From assembly GCA_963573305.1 (NCBI GenBank), contig OY754335.1, positions 11,695,501 to 11,759,500 on the forward strand: DNA of 64,000 nt, given 5' to 3'. Below, in pieces: positions 59,694 to 64,000 of the stretch (position 1 is the stretch's first letter; every line of letters begins with the position of its first letter). A model generated the notes under the pieces. That model ran no database searches. It was not told the origin of the DNA and saw nothing but the letters and a program-made list of their open reading frames with translations. A program made the position numbers and the translations under genes. The DNA is from Pyrrhosoma nymphula (Eukaryota; Arthropoda; Insecta; Odonata; Coenagrionidae).

Positions 59694-60260
59694 TTCATGA
59701 GTTTTATCATCTCTTTGTTTGCTCGATTTGTTGATATTTCCCTCCAAGCCTTTTCTGTTTATGCGACAGGTGGAGTATCGTCACAAAGTACATTGGAACA
59801 CAAAATGCAGGTTCCTTCCACCATTTTTCTTATGATGAATTCTTCGCTCAAAACAAAAGTTAACTACCTGAAACAGATACCTAATAAATAAAATCAAAAT
59901 TAGTCTCACAGCATCAGGTATAGGTGTAATGTAACATAATTTTAGGTGTAGATAAATACAGGGTCATGTAGGTATACATTTTTCCCCTAACATCATCTTT
60001 ATAAACGTTTTACTTTTAAAAACCAATATCACATTCCTTTTCAACATAAAATTTCCTGTAATTTGATACAAACATGATTTTTTAGGATTTTTAAATTTTT
60101 TTTAATTTTTTGTTTCAAGATGGTGGCCAAAAAACGCATTTTGCGCGACAGTGTGGATGTATATTTTTAGTATGTTGATTAGAAGCGTGTTACCTACTAT
60201 TTACAACAAGAATCATTTTTGTTACAATTAGTTCCACCTCTAACACTATTTCTACTACAT

Positions 60261-60660
60261 TAATATGGAATGGACCAGTTGTGTAGTCAATACGCCGAAA
60301 AAATAGCAGTTAGCTTAAGGATTGTTGCGGTGCCGTAATGTTTCGTTAAAAAAATGCAAAATGCGAATAATTTTAAAAAATCACTGCATTAGTCATAAAA
60401 GTTATAAACAAATTGCGCGAGATACCTCTGTTAGGTGTATAATTTTTTAAAAAACAAGCTTCTCTCTTGTGTGTCAATTGACGTCATCTGCTCTCTTCTT
60501 AAATCTGTGGGCGGTGCGCATCAAGGAGGTTGAATTGGAAGGGACATTAACGTGAACGGGCGAAGGTGTGGCAGGATCAGGGGTGCATGGACAGGATTTA
60601 TCGCCGAGCAGGCGTGTCCTACCAGTCACAAAAACATCGCATTACCCTTTGGACTTGAAA
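60261..60660. other. Unannotated stretch
   Basis: Nothing recognised. Confidence 0.45.
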
Positions 60661-60922
60661 TTAGATTTGACGAAAATTAAACGCGACCACCGGGGACACA
60701 AGCCAGGGTAAGGTCTAAACCGTGTGCCGACTGTGTAACGGAGGAATTGGTTTCTTCAGGAATCAAGTGGAATGCCGTCTCCATGAAGGAGGTTAGAAAA
60801 GAAATGGAGGCGACATACCACTTGATTGTTGAAGCCAATTCCGCCATTGCAGTCGGCACAGTTTAGACCTTCCTCTGGCTTACGTGTCCGGCGGTCGCGT
60901 TCGATTTTCGTCAAATCTAAGT
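60661..60922. mobile_element. Fold-back element, arms about 125 bp
   Basis: The left arm starts TTAGATTTGACGAAAATTAA and the inverse of the right arm starts TTAGATTTGACGAAAATCGA. They stay aligned through ACGCGACC, GGTCTAAAC, GTGCCGACTG, GGAATTGG, AATCAAGTGG and the CC-TCCATG region to a centre near 60793. Arm identity is about 80-85 percent with small indels. The frames crossing it are by-products of the palindrome. Confidence 0.75.
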
Positions 60923-61189
60923 TAAAAACCACAGACAAGGCGATGTTTTGTGACTTGTTTGGCCATAACTACTCGGCACAAAATCCTTCCCAAGCACCCC
61001 TATTCTTGCTTCACTTTCGCCCATGAGCGTTCACGGTCATGCCTCCTCCATTTCATTTTAACCACCTTGGTCTCCATTGCTTTCCTAACCTCCTTTGTGC
61101 CATTACACCCAGTGGTTCTTCCTCTTCTCTTGACCGACCCTTCTATCTCTCTATCTCTTAAAGGCGGGAATTAGGTTGGTTCACAGTAA
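60923..61189. other. Unannotated stretch
   Basis: C/T-rich on the plus strand with short frames. Confidence 0.4.
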
Positions 61190-61547
61190 AGGAGAGTAGG
61201 CATTACTCTGCCGCCTGCATTATGTATAAAATACTAAAAACTGGGCTACCCAACTACTTAGCTAGTTATTTCTCTGTTTATCACAGCACCAGACCTGTGA
61301 GGGGTGAGATCCCGCCCCTGGCGATACGTCGCTGCTCCACGGAGACGCTTCGTAACTCCTTCCACATTAAGTCATCTTACTTATGGAATACACTACCATC
61401 TCATGTGAGAAACTCTCTCTCATTTACAACATTCAAGACTCGATTGCGAGTACAAATTAACACCATAGAGGGCGAACCCTAAATTCTGTCTACAAAAAAA
61501 CTTTATGTGTTTTATGTTTTTTTTGTTATTATTATTATTATTAGCGT
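61190..61547 (+). mobile_element. LINE 3' end: RT C-terminal domain with TTA-repeat tail
   Basis: The frame ending at 61482 reads MYKILKTGLPNYLASYF, then RNSFHIKSSYLWNTLPSHVR and TTFKTRLRVQI. This is the conserved C-terminal RT region (WNxLPxxVR ... FKxxL) of jockey/CR1-group LINEs. A short 3'UTR ends in (TTA)n at 61526-61545. The element is 5' truncated near 61190 and differs from the hairpin-tailed LINE at 62071. Confidence 0.82.
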
Positions 61548-61549
61548 AT

Positions 61550-62060
61550 TCTTCCAATAATGGAAGACGTCAAGTAAACAACTCAATCATGATTTCTTCG
61601 GGCTCTTCTTGTTGCTCCAATAGGCTTTCATTATTTCCGAGTGGGCTTGTTTTCGTTCTTCCGACCACTTCGGTCTATATTGTTTCTCCTTTGGTTGCTC
61701 TGATTTAACTTCCCATTTGTTTACTTTGTGTGTGAAGGTGTGTTTCTTTCTAAAATGTCTGTTGCGCATATGTTCGCGTTTTTGAGGTCCTTTCGAAGTT
61801 CTTCTAGCCAAGGTGTTGAATTCTTAAGTGAGGTTACATAATCTAGAATCTTTTTTGTCAATCGATTTTCTGGTAGACTACTGAGATGACCAAAGAATCT
61901 CATTCGTCTTTTCTTAATGTCACATTCAATGTTTGAAAATTTTTCTGTTGTTTTGATTGATTGTAGCCTGTAACCGTCTTGTGTATATCTTGCTCCTAGG
62001 ATTTTTCTGATGATCTTCCTCACTTGTTTTTTGATTTCTTCCAGTTTTTGTTTTCTGTGT
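61550..62060 (-). mobile_element. LINE C-terminal fragment, minus strand
   Basis: Minus-strand reading gives KQKLEEIKKQVRKIIRKILG, IKKRRMRFFGHLSSLPENRL, a TKKILDYVTSLKN segment and WLEELRKDLKNANI. After a frameshift around 61760-61800 it ends RPKWSEERKQAHSEIMKAYW, then a stop at 61587-61589. This is the typical tail of LINE polyproteins after the RT (FFGHL ... RLTKKI ... W-x2-E-x2-KDL ... WSEERK). It lies tail to tail with the preceding element. Confidence 0.85.
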
Positions 62061-62070
62061 TTATTTATTA

Positions 62071-62526
62071 TCTACATCTACATACTACCCCGCAAGCCGC
62101 CTCAATAGGCGTGTGGCGAGGGGTGTTAGGACACCAACCGTTTACATATAAAAAGGAAACGCTCTAATGAAATTACGCCTAGCATTTATTAAAGTCCCTT
62201 ATTGTTCGGGGGAAAAACGAATTCCCATACCTATCCGTTCGGCAAAATATCTCTCTTAATTTATCGTTTCTGTCGGACCTGGAAATATAGTGGGGTTCTA
62301 ATATGATGTTCTCCGTGTCGCTCTGAAAGATATCTATTCTCAATTGCACAAGTAATCTAAGCCTAGCGCGCAGTCTCCGAGTCTCTAGCGGCTCCCAGCC
62401 TAATTCGTTTAACATCTGCGTAACGCTGTCTGTACGCCCGTAGAAGTTTTTGACAAATTGCGCAGCTATCCTTTGTATTTTATTAAGTTCCCCAATTAAG
62501 TCTTTCTGCACCGTATTATGTACATT
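62071..62526 (-). mobile_element. 5'-truncated LINE, RT C-terminus and 3'UTR (hairpin-tailed family)
   Basis: The minus frame ending at 62179 encodes QKDLIGELNKIQRIAAQFVK, MLNELGWEPLETRRLRARL and SFFPRTIRDFN, the RT C-terminal region, uninterrupted for 110 residues. The 3'UTR carries the CCCCGC / GCGGGG hairpin and an ATGTAGATGTAGAT tail at 62071. It is close kin to 14200-14586 and more distant from 41428-42380. It has the best preserved frame of any retroelement here. Confidence 0.9.
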
Positions 62527-62589
62527 GCATTTTATTTATTCATTACCTGATATAACTACTCAAAGATTTATTGTACAATATAATGTCCG

Positions 62590-63062
62590 AAAATAAAAAG
62601 TATGTATCTGTATATCTCTCCCTCTACAGTGTTTCCTCTCCCCAACCACATTTCCCCCTCGCGTTCCCCCCCCCGCCCCACTAAACGCGCGGTTCCTCCT
62701 CCTCTAGCCGTCGCTTCGGGCCACAACCCTTCAGCGCCGTCTTCGTCACGTCTCCTCTCTCTCTCCTCATCTCATTCGCTTCCCACTTCATCACGCCGCG
62801 CTGCCCGTCTCTCCCTCTCTCTTAATTCTCCCCTCGGAGCTTACTCAACTTCCCCACTCGTTGCCCGTCTCTCCCTCCTTCCCCCCTCACGCATTTCCCT
62901 GAAAATTCCGCGGATCTAATCCGACGCCGCCTCACTTCAGTCCACCAGCGTCGGCGCCCGCCCTCACCCCCCACCCACCCACCCACCCACACACTCCGCC
63001 GCGACGGCCTAACAGGACCTCCAACGACCTCCATTTAACCCCACCCCCCCTTCTTAGCCCTT
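62590..63062. other. Pyrimidine-rich, GC-rich island
   Basis: The plus strand is nearly all C and T for about 450 bp. It has a duplicated word TGCCCGTCTCTCCCTC (about 62802 and 62863) and an (ACCC)n run at 62973-62990. Opposing open frames reflect composition. Such tracts can form triplex DNA or act as promoter elements. Confidence 0.45.
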
Positions 63063-63068
63063 TCCTCC

Positions 63069-63615
63069 TTAAGGTGGTTCCACCGTAAAATGACTTTATG
63101 TCATTTTATTCATATTCTGCCTACTTGTAGAAAAAGTTGTCCTCTATCTGATATGAACAACAAAATATTACCTTTCCACGCTATTTTATTCTATAGTTGA
63201 ACTTGAAATTACATGTCGTTCAATGGAAGTATGAGAGAAACACGGGAAAAAATAGTATTTTTCCATAAAATATAAATGCCATTTTTGCGGAAAACTAAGA
63301 AGGAAATAATCCAGAGAAATTAAATAAAAATAAAATATAGGCATCTTACCACCTTATTTTTTTAGTTATTGAAGAATTAATGCCATAATTGAAGTCAAAA
63401 TGCGGTAATTCGCAGGAAATGGCGCTGCAGTCGGCTTCTATGGATGAAAAAAAGTGCTCATTTAAAATACATTCGTGGAATAATCTGCATATTTTGTTTC
63501 TTACTTTTGTGAATTTCGATCGGAATTTTGCATCGGTGAAAGCAGGATTTTTTTGACGAAATATAAAAAATGTGGAATTTAGTATTTGTTTTGACTCACA
63601 CAGGAACCTCCTTAA
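63069..63615. mobile_element. MITE family B, copy 2, TTAA target duplication
   Basis: A 539-bp element (63073-63611) lies between TTAA at 63069-63072 and 63612-63615, with ends GGTGGTTCCACCG and GGAACCTCC. It is the reverse-orientation sister of 24930-25474 and aligns over its whole length with scattered differences. It is non-coding. Confidence 0.9.
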
Positions 63616-63739
63616 ACCTTCCAGCCTTTTGGGTATTTTTGTAGCGGGACATCACTGCGCATACAATTCCGTGAACTTGGCGTCATTATGAAGGAAAAGA
63701 ACTCATATTTGTGTGAAACTATTTTTTTTCGTCTTCTTA

Positions 63740-63980
63740 TTTTCAACAAGGAATGTGCATCGCTGGGTTGGCCAGGTCTAGAGGACAAATGAGAGTCAAA
63801 TAACGAAACCTGGTATCTGATGCCACTAGATAGTGGCGTGAGAGGAAGTCAGGTAGACCGGAAAAGGCAAGGGAGAATGTGGTGGAGGAGACTCTATAAA
63901 GAGGAGGAAGAAGTCTTAAGAATCTGAGAGGTCTTTCGAAGCAATGCACGAGTGGAAGAGAAGCGAAAGAGTAATGTAAG
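63740..63980 (+). mobile_element. Possible LINE C-terminal relic
   Basis: Plus-strand frames contain SGRPEKARENVVEETL and GGRSLKNLRGLSKQ. They are preceded by HRWVGQV in another frame. This is the general pattern of LINE tails (HxxRW ... GRPxxRW-x-DD ...). Frames change several times and stops are present, so the call is tentative. Confidence 0.35.
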
Positions 63981-64000
63981 GATATGCCGTCAATGAGGAT

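Larger units (their letters stand above)
58575..60260. mobile_element. DNA transposon with long TIRs (about 180 bp) and an unclassified protein
   Basis: The left TIR (about 58575-58745) and the inverse of 60115-60260 agree over GTAGAAATAG, GAGGTGGAACC, TTGTAACAAAAATGATTCTT and GTAGGTAACACG. They also share ACATACTAAAAATATACATC and a CTGTCGCGCAAA-GCG segment before GGCC-CCATCTTGAAA. The interior carries, on the minus strand, a broken protein of a family seen repeatedly in metazoan transposon annotation. No target duplication was identified, so the superfamily is unassigned. Confidence 0.82.

Noticed and set aside
1..64000. Endogenous viral sequence
   Set aside because: No capsid, polymerase or envelope-like motifs were seen outside the LINE and PLE reverse transcriptase relics.

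Overview
This window looks like intergenic or intronic DNA from an animal nuclear genome, most likely an arthropod and probably an insect. It is AT-rich with isolated GC-rich islands. It has no operons and no dense reading frames, and I found no host protein-coding gene that I could defend. What can be recognised is a metazoan transposon fauna, almost all dead: mariner, TTAA-flanked and TTA-flanked MITEs, several non-LTR retrotransposon (LINE) lineages, Penelope-like elements (PLEs), tRNA-derived SINEs and fold-back elements. I cannot name the species.

Layout, left half. 1-16 kb: mostly unique-looking AT-rich sequence with a 144-bp tandem duplication (2.0 kb), an unclassified dispersed repeat in two copies (2.95 and 4.8 kb), a complete SINE with an 11-bp target-site duplication (3.85 kb), a GC-rich island (5.3-6.2 kb), a PLE-type fold-back (8.2 kb), tandem tRNA-like units (12.1-12.7 kb) and a LINE 3' end (14.2 kb). 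16-19.5 kb: a long dead LINE (PHD/coiled-coil ORF1, endonuclease, start of RT) abutting an oppositely oriented LINE relic. 19.6-24.9 kb holds nothing recognisable. 24.9-33 kb: a TTAA MITE, a second PLE-like fold-back, a PLE GIY-YIG endonuclease relic and a TIR element with CCGGTATT ends.

Right half. 33.4-35.3 kb: a TIR element with subterminal repeats that carries a GC-rich small-ORF segment. 35.8-42.4 kb: LINE and PLE tails, a TTAA MITE, a Harbinger-type MITE and a LINE RT/3'UTR fragment. 43.6-45.5 kb: a 1.95-kb fold-back with two arms of about 535 bp, one arm carrying a 97-bp MITE. 46-47 kb: a LINE RT relic and a GC-rich region with a candidate Inr/DPE promoter. 49.4-51.2 kb: a mariner nested inside a TTAA MITE whose intact sister copy lies at 37.6 kb. 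51-57.8 kb: largely featureless. 57.8-64 kb: a second complete SINE, a long-TIR DNA transposon with an unclassified protein, another fold-back, a cluster of LINE 3' ends, a pyrimidine-rich island and the second copy of the other TTAA MITE.

The elements do not act together as a pathway. Their value is structural: paired copies supply empty sites, target duplications, nesting order and RNA covariation that can be read from this sequence alone. All motif and family calls were made by eye, so percentages and boundaries are approximate.
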